Assembly: GCA_030601885.1 (NCBI GenBank) | Contig: JAUWAU010000040.1 | Span: forward strand, 1-55,944 | Source of the DNA: Armatimonadota bacterium | GTDB lineage: Bacteria; Armatimonadota; Zipacnadia; JAUWAU01 | Length of the DNA: 55,944 bases | Direction: 5' to 3' | Shown here: positions 25,079 to 33,619 of the stretch, piece by piece | Numbering within the stretch: the stretch's first letter is position 1 | Layout of the letters: each line of letters starts with the position of its first letter | Notes under the pieces: generated by a model | What the model saw: the letters and a program-made list of their open reading frames with translations, nothing else | The model's database searches: none | Told to the model about the DNA's origin: nothing | Translations under genes and position numbers: made by a program

Positions 25079-25594
25079 ATGAAGCGATCCATCGAGATCG
25101 ACGCTCAGACGGTGCTGCGCAACTTCGCTGGGTACCCGGTGGTCCTGGTGAGCACTCGGGACAACGTCCTGACGATAGCCCAGGTGCACTACTTTTCCTT
25201 TCGGCCGCTGACGCTCGGCATCGGCGTGCACCGAAAGCGGCACTCGTACGGCCTCATCGAGAACGAAGGCGAGTTCGTCGTCAATGTCCCCACGGTCGAG
25301 CAGATCGAGGCCGTGAAGGCGTGCGGCGAGCTGTCGGGCCGCGACGGGGACAAGTTCTCTCGGGTCGGGCTGACGCCCGTGCCGGCCAGCAAGGTAGAGG
25401 CCTGCCTCATCACCGAGTGCCCAGTGAGCATCGAGTGCCGCGTCATGGAGCGGGTGGACTTGCCGCTCCGCACCTGGTTCATCGGCGAAGTGGTCGCGGC
25501 CCACCGAGCCGACGATTTCGATCCGAGCGAAAACTTGTATTGTAGTCGGACACACTATCGGAGGATCGGGGATATCCTCGCACCACGGAGATAG
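25079..25594 (+). CDS. flavin reductase-like FMN-binding protein
   Basis: A 171-residue protein with the FMN-binding split-barrel pattern: YPVVLVSTRDNVLTIAQVHYF in place of the usual P-V-x-V-T-T-x-x, LTLGIGVHRKRHSYGLIEN, and then EFVVNVPTVEQIEAVKACGE. The next segment, GDKFSRVGLTPVPASKVEA, carries the family G-x-D-K-F motif. LTECPVSIEC-like residues and a final FIGEVVAAH complete the domain. Members reduce flavins or bind FMN in electron transfer. No ribosome binding site is clear; ATG 25067 and 25079 are both possible. Palindromic repeat copies touch both ends of the gene, and the stop codon TAG lies within the downstream copy. Confidence 0.8.
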   Translation: MKRSIEIDAQTVLRNFAGYPVVLVSTRDNVLTIAQVHYFSFRPLTLGIGVHRKRHSYGLIENEGEFVVNVPTVEQIEAVKACGELSGRDGDKFSRVGLTPVPASKVEACLITECPVSIECRVMERVDLPLRTWFIGEVVAAHRADDFDPSENLYCSRTHYRRIGDILAPRR

Positions 25595-25620
25595 GGGCGA
25601 CCTGCCGGGTCGCCCCTACG
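25592..25620. repeat. palindromic repeat, GTAGGGGCGACCCG type, copy 3
   Basis: TAGGGGCGACC and GGGTCGCCCCTA surround a short centre. The first three bases are the stop codon of the flavin reductase gene, so the repeat supplies the gene end. Confidence 0.75.
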
Positions 25621-25651
25621 ACGGCAAGAGTGCCAACAACGGAGGAATCCA

Positions 25652-26005
25652 ATGAAAAGACTCCGCCTGAATCAACTGCCCGACAACCGTGAGGGGCACT
25701 TCCTCAAGGGAGTTGTGGACGGGGAGTATCTGTCCAAGGGCACCATGAGCCCGAAGCCCCCTGGCTTTCGCACGCACTCTGAGGGCGTGCACGTGCACGA
25801 CTCCGAGGAGATCTTCATCATTCTCCAGGGCAAGGGGCACATGGAGCTGAACGGCGAGCTGCATCCGTGCACCGTGGGCGACGTGCTCATCGTCAAGCCG
25901 GGGGAGGACCACCATCTCATCTCGAGCGAGGAGGACCCGCTCCTCATAAACCTCTGGCTGCATGTGGGCTCGGAGCCGCATCCGGACCACTCGAAGAAGC
26001 GATAG
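25652..26005 (+). CDS. small cupin-domain protein
   Basis: A 117-residue single cupin. Motif 1 is VHVHDSEEIFIILQGKGHM, giving metal-ligand candidates His, His and Glu, and motif 2 is GDVLIVKPGEDHHL with the fourth His. The protein ends with a His/basic tail (HPDHSKKR). Such proteins bind a divalent metal and act as isomerases, dioxygenases or sugar sensors. The GGAGG ribosome binding site at 25643-25647 fits ATG 25652. It is convergent with the large heparinase-like gene. Confidence 0.85.
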   Translation: MKRLRLNQLPDNREGHFLKGVVDGEYLSKGTMSPKPPGFRTHSEGVHVHDSEEIFIILQGKGHMELNGELHPCTVGDVLIVKPGEDHHLISSEEDPLLINLWLHVGSEPHPDHSKKR

Positions 26006-26027
26006 CGCGCATGAGCTGGGTCGCCTG

Positions 26028-26083
26028 GTGTGGGACAGCAGGCCCTCGTCCGGTACTTGACAGCCGGCGAGGCTGTCCCACAC
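26028..26083. repeat. inverted repeat with 12-bp arms between convergent genes
   Basis: GTGTGGGACAGC (26028-26039) and GCTGTCCCACAC (26072-26083) are perfectly complementary, with a 32-base interior that has its own short pairing (GGC...GCC). It lies between the convergent cupin and heparinase-like genes. There is no T-run, so it looks like a dispersed mobile palindrome, possibly doubling as a transcription barrier. Confidence 0.65.
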
Positions 26084-26101
26084 GACGTTCGAGGCAGCCA
26101 G

Positions 26102-29100
26102 CTACCGTGCCAGCCGCACCCGCAGCACCGCGCCGTCACGCCTGCCGACAAGAACACAGTGCGAACCCAGGTCTGGCGCCAGTGACGTGACGCCCGGCTT
26201 GCGGCCCCGGGCACCCGCCGGCCTGGCAAAGCCACGGACCGATCCGTCCGACGCGTCGAGCACGTAGACGTTCCCCATCTTCGTGCCGGCGATGAGCTCG
26301 CCGGTCCCGTCGCCGTCGAGGTCGGCTGCGAGCAGCGCGGTGATCTTCTCGTCCAGGCTCCTGTACCAGACGCTCTTCGCAGTGATCCAGCGGTCGTTGC
26401 GCCGGGGTTCGGGCTGAATGGCCCTGATGCCGCACATGCTGTCGGCGCCGAAGATGATAGGACGTTTCCCTGGATCGGGCTGCCAGTGGGCCATGCTGAC
26501 GAAGGTGCCGCCGACCTTCCCGCCGGCCTGCTCCTTGTTCTTCTGATCGTGCCAGTAGAAGCCGATCTGACTGGTGCATCCACAGATGACTTGTTTCATC
26601 GCCCCACCGCCGAACAAGTCCATGGTTGCCACGGCGAAGGGGACGTCGATGTTCAGGCCGCCGTGACCGCCGGGGCCGTCTGCCGGCATGACGATGTTCC
26701 CCTTCGTATCGTACACGATGGCCAGCGGATAGGAGGTCATGAACAGTCCGACGACCTCCTGCTTTCCGTCTCCGTCGAGGTCGGCGACATCGCCGGCCAC
26801 GAAATCACCAGTGATCCGGCCGCGGCGAAATGCCATGTACTTCTCCCACTTGAGCTTCCCGGCAGCGTCGAGCACGTGTACCCAATTGGCCCCAACGACG
26901 ACCTCCTTGCTGCCGTCGCCTTCGAGGTCGGCGACCTTGACGTAGTCCACCGCTGGCGGGCCGTCGATGCTGCCAGCCGACGGCTTGCAGCGGAACGACC
27001 AGCGCTCATTGCCGTTGGCGTCGAGGAGACGCACGTGTTCGTCCATCCCGCCAGCCACCACTTCGGGCTTGCCGTCGCCGTCGATGTCGGCAACGTCCAG
27101 ACAGCGCACTGGCTGCTCTGTCTCGAAGAGCCACAGCCGCCTGCCGTCCGGCCTGTAGGCGCCGACGCCGTTGTCACCGCCGATGATCCACTCATTGGCC
27201 CCGTCGTCGGTCACGTCCGCGACGACGAGCGTGGCAACAGACATATCGAGCTTCACGGCGTCCACTTCGAGCCCTTGGATCTCTTCCTTGCCCGCCCTCT
27301 GGCGCACTTCCTCCGCCCGTTCATCGGCTTGCCGGCGAGCAGCCGCTAATGCCTTCGTCGCGAGTTCAGAAAGCCGTGAGAACCCGTCCCAGCGGCGAAG
27401 CCGAATCACGTGTTGCCCCGCAGACAGATTCAGCGTCCCATCTTGGAGCTCGAGTTCTTTCGTGCCTTCGTGAACCGCGTTTACACGCCCGGCGAGCCGG
27501 AGCCGTGTGTCCCGCCTGCTTTCCACGATGAGCTCCTGCCGCGGCGCGTCCAGCGCCAAATTGCAGGCTGTTCCGGCCGTCACCAGGCCGCCGGGAAGCG
27601 AAGTCGCGCCCGCCACGAGCACTGAATCCGGGGAGATGACAAAGAGGTTGGCCGCCCCCAGGCCGCCGGGAATCTTCCCCACACCCAGCAGCGTCTCCGC
27701 TTCGTCTTCGAGTACGATGGCGCAGCTCTCGGACACGGGGCGCAGGGCCACCCGATTCTCGTCCCCCTTGGCGCCGTAGGCGTACAGCAGGTTGATGAAG
27801 CCGATGCGCCCGCCTGCCTCCAGCTCCCGATGCTTGTCCTGTTGAAAGATCCGGACCACAGGCTCAGCATGAGGATAGAAAGAGTCCCAGTGCGGGTCCG
27901 TGTACCGGTACTGCTCGATGTCCACATTGGCCGCGCCGTCGGAGAGGATCTTGCAGAACTTGCCGTCTTGTGAGAGATAGAGGTCGGTGCCGCGCAGCTC
28001 GGCCTCGCCCAATGCCCGTAGGCTACACCGCGCGAAGTAGTCGCCCGCGTTGTCGGCGAAGGCAGTGTCCACGACCACGAAGTAGCTGCCCTTCTTCCAG
28101 AAGATGGCGCGCTCCCAATTCAGGAAGCGGGTTCGCGAGAGACCGTAGGTGTTTGTCTCCATCAGGTCGTGCAATTCCGCCAGCGTCCGTTTCTTGTAGC
28201 CGCCGCTCCCATTGCACAGCACGTACAGGCCGCTGTGGTCCTGAAAGGCGCGGACCTGGTACGTGTGGTCTACGAGCCACATCCGCCCCTGCGCCGTGAA
28301 GTTGACGATGGTGTTGATATCGTTGTGCTTATGACCATGAGGGCCCGGCGGCCCGTCCCATACGCCGGCGCCATCCAGCAGCAGGTATTGGCCGTCCTCG
28401 TCCCAGTTCTGGCGAAAAACGAGCTTGTTGAACAGCTTCGGATCGACGTCTTTACGCTCCGCAAACACGGGCACGTCGCTGCTGTCGCCTTTGGCCAGCG
28501 GCGCTTCGTAGAGAGGGATGCGAATGAGCCCCGTCCATTCGGTGGGCTCCCGGGGCTCGACGTCCAGATCGAAGGCGATGGAGTTTTGGAAGATGCGCAG
28601 GCCGCAATTCACGTGCAGTTTGTTGCGAACGATCCAGTACAGCTCCGGGTCGCGATGGAACCATGCGGCCGGGGCCAACGCCTCGAAGAACCCGGGCACA
28701 ACCAAGCTGGGAGAGTCACCGAAGCCCGCGCTCAGGCCGAGGTTGTTCATGCAGGCCATGGCGATGTACCGCGCATGATGGCGGGCGATGCCTCGTTTGA
28801 AGTAGGTCAGATCGCCCGAGCGCAGCGCGTAGTCCATGGTCTGGATGGGACAGTAGCACAGATAGCCCGCAGCGTCCTCCAGGATCTGGTAGGTGCTGGC
28901 CTGCGCCGAGAAGACGGCCTTCGCGCAGCGCATCCAGTAGTGGCTGGCGGCCGAGGGGTAGTACTTCTCGAAGTACTGCCATGCGCGGAAGGAGTTACGC
29001 GCCGACGAGGTGCCGTGGTTCTCGTCCAGGGCCATGACCGCGCCCTGCTCCACCTGCCCGTGAAAGCCGCGCCTCTCGTGGCCGATGGCGGCGTCGCGCA

Positions 29101-30082
29101 GGAGTGCGTTCGTGATGTCCAGCCGATCCTCGTCGGTCCAGATGAGCAGCTCTTCCAACAGGTCCCACTCGTGCACGTGCCAGGCTCCTCGTGCCTGCAT
29201 CTCGTTCAAGGGTTCCGGGATGGTCAGCAGATGACGGTTCTTATCCAGCAACTCCTTCATCAGCGGCGGAAGCTCAGGGTTGCCGGTGCGGAAGTACGTC
29301 TGGCCGATTCTGGCGATCATTCCCGTGAGCGCGACGAGCGTCTTGCCGGGCCGGCGATTCTCGCTGACGCTGCCCTCAGCGTCCATGAATCCGCCCTGCT
29401 GCAGTTGCTCCCGGAACCACTGCATGCCAGTGTATTGGGGCTGCCGTTTGGAGCTGAGCGAGTGCGATGCGTCGGGGAAGAAGCGATAGGCTTTCTTCTC
29501 GAACGCCACGTCGATGACGGGTTGGTCGAGCGCCAGGTCCCGGCCCGGCGCTTTGGTGAGCTTATCGGCGAGCGCCGACATCGCCCGCTGCACCCCGGCC
29601 GCGTCGGAGCCGCCAAGGACGAGGACGTTGATGCCCTTGGCGAAGGGATCGTGCACGGTGCGGATCACGTACCCGTCTGCGCCCGGGTATATCGAATCGG
29701 CGACAACATAACGCTGACCGTACAACACCGACAAGAGCCGGTTGTTGTTGACGTTGCCCAACGCCACCAGATCGTTGCTGCCGATGGCGGCGAAGCTGAT
29801 CTTCCAATCCTCGTCCACCAACGCGGAGGCGTGCATGACGGGCAGCGTCGCTCCCGTCTGGCGACGCACGAGTTCGACGAACTCGTGTGCTACCGCCTCG
29901 TATTCGCTCGCATCCGGCCTCACTACAACGCAACGGGGAGCTCCGTTCTGGACCAGGACAGTTCGCGGGTAGAGTGGCTTCAGTTGCGTGATGGGTGGGG
30001 GAGAGGGTGGGCCCGCGCAGATCGGTGATACGAGCCATAGAACGGCAGTGAGGGGCATTAGACGCCGAGTACGCAGCAGCAT
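26102..30082 (-). CDS. very large exported protein: heparinase II/III-like domains plus C-terminal FG-GAP/VCBS repeats
   Basis: About 1326 residues. The signal peptide is MLLRTRRLMPLTAVLWLVSP. Residues about 40-170 resemble the alpha-glucuronidase/GH20 N-terminal accessory domain (HEFVELVRRQTGATLP). Residues about 200-560 form a helical toroid-like region. About 560-900 is a beta-rich part with GPHGHKHNDINTIVNFT and FVVVDTAFADNAGDYFARC, typical of heparinase II/III lyases. From about 950 there are at least five repeats with calcium-type DxDxDG loops (DVADIDGDGKPEVVAGGMD, VADLDGDGKQEVVG, AADLDGDGTGELIAG). A secreted polysaccharide-acting enzyme is inferred. GGGAG precedes ATG 30082; a start at 30133 would precede the signal peptide. 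Confidence 0.72.
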   Translation of the reverse strand: MLLRTRRLMPLTAVLWLVSPICAGPPSPPPITQLKPLYPRTVLVQNGAPRCVVVRPDASEYEAVAHEFVELVRRQTGATLPVMHASALVDEDWKISFAAIGSNDLVALGNVNNNRLLSVLYGQRYVVADSIYPGADGYVIRTVHDPFAKGINVLVLGGSDAAGVQRAMSALADKLTKAPGRDLALDQPVIDVAFEKKAYRFFPDASHSLSSKRQPQYTGMQWFREQLQQGGFMDAEGSVSENRRPGKTLVALTGMIARIGQTYFRTGNPELPPLMKELLDKNRHLLTIPEPLNEMQARGAWHVHEWDLLEELLIWTDEDRLDITNALLRDAAIGHERRGFHGQVEQGAVMALDENHGTSSARNSFRAWQYFEKYYPSAASHYWMRCAKAVFSAQASTYQILEDAAGYLCYCPIQTMDYALRSGDLTYFKRGIARHHARYIAMACMNNLGLSAGFGDSPSLVVPGFFEALAPAAWFHRDPELYWIVRNKLHVNCGLRIFQNSIAFDLDVEPREPTEWTGLIRIPLYEAPLAKGDSSDVPVFAERKDVDPKLFNKLVFRQNWDEDGQYLLLDGAGVWDGPPGPHGHKHNDINTIVNFTAQGRMWLVDHTYQVRAFQDHSGLYVLCNGSGGYKKRTLAELHDLMETNTYGLSRTRFLNWERAIFWKKGSYFVVVDTAFADNAGDYFARCSLRALGEAELRGTDLYLSQDGKFCKILSDGAANVDIEQYRYTDPHWDSFYPHAEPVVRIFQQDKHRELEAGGRIGFINLLYAYGAKGDENRVALRPVSESCAIVLEDEAETLLGVGKIPGGLGAANLFVISPDSVLVAGATSLPGGLVTAGTACNLALDAPRQELIVESRRDTRLRLAGRVNAVHEGTKELELQDGTLNLSAGQHVIRLRRWDGFSRLSELATKALAAARRQADERAEEVRQRAGKEEIQGLEVDAVKLDMSVATLVVADVTDDGANEWIIGGDNGVGAYRPDGRRLWLFETEQPVRCLDVADIDGDGKPEVVAGGMDEHVRLLDANGNERWSFRCKPSAGSIDGPPAVDYVKVADLEGDGSKEVVVGANWVHVLDAAGKLKWEKYMAFRRGRITGDFVAGDVADLDGDGKQEVVGLFMTSYPLAIVYDTKGNIVMPADGPGGHGGLNIDVPFAVATMDLFGGGAMKQVICGCTSQIGFYWHDQKNKEQAGGKVGGTFVSMAHWQPDPGKRPIIFGADSMCGIRAIQPEPRRNDRWITAKSVWYRSLDEKITALLAADLDGDGTGELIAGTKMGNVYVLDASDGSVRGFARPAGARGRKPGVTSLAPDLGSHCVLVGRRDGAVLRVRLAR

Positions 30083-30203
30083 GCTTCTGGCGGCTCCCTT
30101 CGCCGTCGGTCTGTCGCTCTGAGCGCACGCCAAGAGTCTCTCGCGGGCGGAGCAGTAATCGTGACCTGGCTGAGAATGGCGGCAAGTCGCTGCAAGCAGT
30201 CCG

Positions 30204-31457
30204 TCAGTGCGCCTTCACAATCCCTCGATCGGTCATTCGCAGCCTCCGGAACCAGCTATCGCAGGCCGGCGGTGTGCCCATGGCGACGTTGAAACTCAGG
30301 TCGCGGGGGAAGAGAAGCACGCACTGCAGATTCATGCTCCGCAGGGGCACGCCGTCGGCAGCGGCGAAGTTCATGCTGCGGTCGATACGACCATAGTGCT
30401 GCCGGATAAGGCGCTCGAGCTTGTCGTACCGCGAAAAGCCGTACGAATAGGAGTACGAGTACTCGTCCTCATCTGTCTCGTTGCGATACAGCTTTCGGAA
30501 CTCGTTGGCGGCCAGCACCACGCCCTCGTTGGCCCACCTCGCCTGTACTGTCTCGTGGTCGAACTCGACGATGGCCGCTGCCGGCGAATTGCCGCCCGCG
30601 ACGATCATGTTCGTGCCTGCCGCGCGCGAGGTCGCCTTGATGATGTCAATGCCCTCTGCCACTGTGCGGGCATACTGAGCCACCTTGCGCAGCATGAAGC
30701 ACGTGGAGATGCCCTCGAGGGAATCCCCGCGGCCGCTGTAGGCGGTGTTGTTCGCCACGACGATGCCATCCGCGTTCATCAACGTCCAGCCGTTGATGAT
30801 TCCCGCCCAGGTGATGGCGAAAAAGGGCCGGCCTCGATCCGGCGTGAAGTGGACGATGACGGCCCCGTATTCTGTCACGCCGTGATCCCAGAAGTCCATA
30901 TTGCGCCCCACGATGCACTCGCCGGTCTTCGTCGCCGGGCCATAGACGGCGTAGGACGTACAGTAGCTGGCGCGCTCTACGTCCCCAAAGAGCTGTGCCA
31001 GCACGAGGTCGTAGTAGTTGACGTCGGCGGCTGTGGCGAGCGCCCTTAGCTCTCGCTGGTATTCCTCGGGCAGGAAGCGCTCCATGACGCGCGCCCCCGC
31101 GATCAGCTCCCGGTACCGATCAGCGTAGGCCGCTATGCCCTCGTGGATGAGGTCGTTTATCATCCGCCGCACTTCGCTGCGCAGCAGCCTGCCATGCTGC
31201 TCGCCCATCTGTTCCGGCGTGCCGGCTACGTGGAGGACGAGGTAGCCGTCAACATAGCCGAGATGGCCGTTCGGGTGCGGCGCTGCCGGATGCTCGGGGA
31301 CGACCGGGGGGCCGGCCGACTGGGCCGCCGCTGCGTTGTTCAGCACCGCCACGCTGCACGTGGCCAGCAGCAGGATTACCGCGCGGCTGGGGGGGCGCTG
31401 CAGCTTCGCCCGGGAGGATATCTCAGGGTGTGTTTGCCAAGGAGTTGCCGCGTGCAT
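30204..31457 (-). CDS. C45-family autoproteolytic acyltransferase/hydrolase
   Basis: A 417-residue exported protein (signal segment AVILLLATCSVAVLNNAAAA). The Ntn-hydrolase core of the acyl-CoA:6-APA acyltransferase/phospholipase B-like group is recognisable. ASYCTSYAVYGPATKTGEC gives the Cys nucleophile freed by autocleavage, followed by IVGRNMDFWDHG, ITWAGIINGWTLMNADGIVV and GISTCFMLRKVAQYA. These enzymes hydrolyse amide bonds of small molecules or lipids. An acidic-aromatic run (DEDEYSYSYSYGF) is unusual. It lies 95 bases after the 32-heme cytochrome gene on the same strand and may be read through from that operon, but no redox link is evident. Confidence 0.78.
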   Translation of the reverse strand: MHAATPWQTHPEISSRAKLQRPPSRAVILLLATCSVAVLNNAAAAQSAGPPVVPEHPAAPHPNGHLGYVDGYLVLHVAGTPEQMGEQHGRLLRSEVRRMINDLIHEGIAAYADRYRELIAGARVMERFLPEEYQRELRALATAADVNYYDLVLAQLFGDVERASYCTSYAVYGPATKTGECIVGRNMDFWDHGVTEYGAVIVHFTPDRGRPFFAITWAGIINGWTLMNADGIVVANNTAYSGRGDSLEGISTCFMLRKVAQYARTVAEGIDIIKATSRAAGTNMIVAGGNSPAAAIVEFDHETVQARWANEGVVLAANEFRKLYRNETDEDEYSYSYSYGFSRYDKLERLIRQHYGRIDRSMNFAAADGVPLRSMNLQCVLLFPRDLSFNVAMGTPPACDSWFRRLRMTDRGIVKAH

Positions 31458-31552
31458 GCTATGCTCGCGTATACGAATGCTCGTGCGGGGAAAAAGGGCG
31501 CACACTTTCCCGCCCGCTATTCGCCCACCACTCACTTGCAGCGTTACCGGGC

Positions 31553-33619
31553 TTACTTGAAATCGGCGTGGCAGACGGCGCAGTAGTCAATGCCGTGGCA
31601 GAGGACGCAGCCCGGCCTTGCAGCCTTGGCTGCATCGGAGTGCTTGAGGGCAAAGCCGTCACCGTGGGTTGCCGGCGCACTGTCCTTGTGGCACATCTGG
31701 CACAGCTCCGTTTTGTGGCACTGGGCGCACGCCGCGCTGTTCTCGGCGGCAGTCGGGCCATGGGCCATCCCGAAGGTATCCGGATGCGGCATTGGCAGCC
31801 CATGGCAGCCATCGCACCATTTCTCCTCGTGGCAGCGGTTGCACAGGGCCGCCTCGGCGGTCGCCTTCTGTCCGTGGGCCTCGCGGAACTCGTCGTCGTG
31901 GGGCAGCCGCGTGCCGTGGCAGTTAGTGCAGAAGCTCTCTTTATGACAGCCGAGACAGCCTTGGGGGGCCTTCTTGGCAGCTTCACCGTGCTGAGTTACC
32001 CACCCGTCGTCCGCGTGCGACTCGGGCCCCAGGGAACGGTGGCAGGAGACGCAGAAGTCCCCCTCGTGGCACTTTTGGCACACGGCACGGCCCTCGCCAG
32101 CCGCGGACACGTGGCCGCTCGTCCATGCGCTGGGATGCGGCATCGGCAGGCCATGGCACTTCTGGCAGTACGCCTCTGTATGGCACAGGAGGCACTCTTT
32201 CCCGAGAGCGCCCAGCGCGGCGGCGCCATGAGTGTGTCCCCACTGCCGGCGGTGGGACCGGGGGCTGTGCGTGCGGTGGCAGGCGAAGCAGAACTTCTGG
32301 TCGTGGCACTTGTTGCACCCGCCCTCCTCAGCGGGCTGCTTGTGGCTGGTGCGCCAACCACTTGGGTGCGGCATTGCCATGCCGTGACAAGTAGTGCAGT
32401 AGTCCTTGCCGTGGCACATCAGGCATGCGCTCGCCGCCTTGGTGGCTGGCTTGCCGTGTTGCGCCTTCCATGGCGCTGTGTGCGAGGCAGGCTTGTTCTG
32501 CAGGTGGCAGGCGCGGCAGAAGCTCTGCGTGTGACACACGGCACAGGACTGCCCGGCCTCACGCGCGGAGTGCTGATGTGCATTGAGCCAGGGCCCCTCG
32601 TGGGAGACGGGCACTTTGCCCTCGTGGCAATTGGTGCAGAAAGGCGGCTCGTGACATCTCCTGCATTTCCCCGGCTCCTTCTTCGCCTCGACGAAGTGCC
32701 GGATGGCCCACTCCGCCGGATGCGCGCCGAACTTCGTATGGCAATCGTCGCAGAAGCTGCTGCGATGACACCGCTGGCAGTCTTGCGGCGCCTTGGCGGC
32801 CGCCTCGGTATGGTAGCTCATCCAGTTCAGAGCGTGGGCGCGGCGAATGCTGTGACATTCATCGCACGACGTCTGCTGATGGCACGTGGCGCAGTGTTCC
32901 GGCCGCTTGTTGGCCTCCTCGGAGTGGCGCTCGGTCCAGCCCGCCTCATGAGGCGATGCTGTGGTATGGCAATTGTCGCAGAAGTCGGCCTGGTGGCACC
33001 GAGCGCACTCGCTGCCTCGTGTGGCGATCTCCTCCTGGTGCGCTTCCACCCAATCAGGGCTAAAGAGCGTCGGCCGCCGCTCGCCCAGCGTGACATGACA
33101 TGTGCTGCACGCCTCCGGCGCCTTCTTGCCGTCGTGGCACGCCCTACACGTCGCCATGCGTGGGGCGTTGCGCGCCGATGCCTGAGGCCCGTGCACCACC
33201 CGGTCGTGGCACACGGTGCAGGCGATCCCCAGATCCCAGTGCTGCTTGTGGGTGATCTTCAGGCTGTGGTAAATGACGAGGTCGCGCGTCTCCTGGTGGC
33301 ACGTCTTGCAGCGGTCGCTGGATACGTGGGCATGGATCAGCTTCCCGTCGGCGGGCCGCTCCTGCGAGAGCTTTCCGCGCTGGCGAAACATGCGCCACAA
33401 TCCCGGCATGACGTGGCACCCCTCGCAGCCCACGTCCTTGTGCGAGGAGGCAGCCTGGGAGCGGATGTGCGTGCGCATCTCGTGGCAGGAGCCGCACAGC
33501 AGCGGACGCCCAACGCGCCCGGCGGCGCCACCAGCCACCACGAGAACGAGCACAGCCCCGACCACGACCCAGACGAGCCTAACTTGCCTGTTGATGATCG
33601 GGAGGCGCACTCGCCTCAC
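31553..33619 (-). CDS. giant multiheme cytochrome c, 32 heme motifs, tandem diheme repeats
   Basis: 688 residues with 32 CXXCH motifs. An N-terminal membrane anchor (about 13-33, LVWVVVGAVLVLVVAGGAAG) precedes a NapC/NrfH-like start (CGSCHEM...CEGCHVMPG). After six hemes come 13 pairs with invariant spacing CXXCH-x4-CXXCH. Most pairs are followed by a PH or SH, an aromatic residue (usually Trp) and another His, for example CTTCHGMAMPHPSGW. The period is about 40-45 residues. The extra histidines could be distal ligands for bis-His hemes. GTG 33619 has a strong AGGAGGG site 7 bases upstream and overlaps the cytochrome b gene by 41 bases. I infer a periplasmic electron wire anchored in the inner membrane; heme number depends on all motifs being loaded. 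Confidence 0.9.
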   Translation of the reverse strand: MRRVRLPIINRQVRLVWVVVGAVLVLVVAGGAAGRVGRPLLCGSCHEMRTHIRSQAASSHKDVGCEGCHVMPGLWRMFRQRGKLSQERPADGKLIHAHVSSDRCKTCHQETRDLVIYHSLKITHKQHWDLGIACTVCHDRVVHGPQASARNAPRMATCRACHDGKKAPEACSTCHVTLGERRPTLFSPDWVEAHQEEIATRGSECARCHQADFCDNCHTTASPHEAGWTERHSEEANKRPEHCATCHQQTSCDECHSIRRAHALNWMSYHTEAAAKAPQDCQRCHRSSFCDDCHTKFGAHPAEWAIRHFVEAKKEPGKCRRCHEPPFCTNCHEGKVPVSHEGPWLNAHQHSAREAGQSCAVCHTQSFCRACHLQNKPASHTAPWKAQHGKPATKAASACLMCHGKDYCTTCHGMAMPHPSGWRTSHKQPAEEGGCNKCHDQKFCFACHRTHSPRSHRRQWGHTHGAAALGALGKECLLCHTEAYCQKCHGLPMPHPSAWTSGHVSAAGEGRAVCQKCHEGDFCVSCHRSLGPESHADDGWVTQHGEAAKKAPQGCLGCHKESFCTNCHGTRLPHDDEFREAHGQKATAEAALCNRCHEEKWCDGCHGLPMPHPDTFGMAHGPTAAENSAACAQCHKTELCQMCHKDSAPATHGDGFALKHSDAAKAARPGCVLCHGIDYCAVCHADFK

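Noticed and set aside
28169..30028. A 619-codon open frame antisense to the heparinase-like gene
   Set aside because: It gives no domain and is explained by codon bias on the opposite strand, which has a signal peptide and FG-GAP repeats.
31553..33619. Regular DNA periodicity resembling a repeat array or CRISPR
   Set aside because: The period of about 120-135 bases matches the diheme protein module; the DNA units are diverged and in frame, with no identical direct repeats and no spacers.
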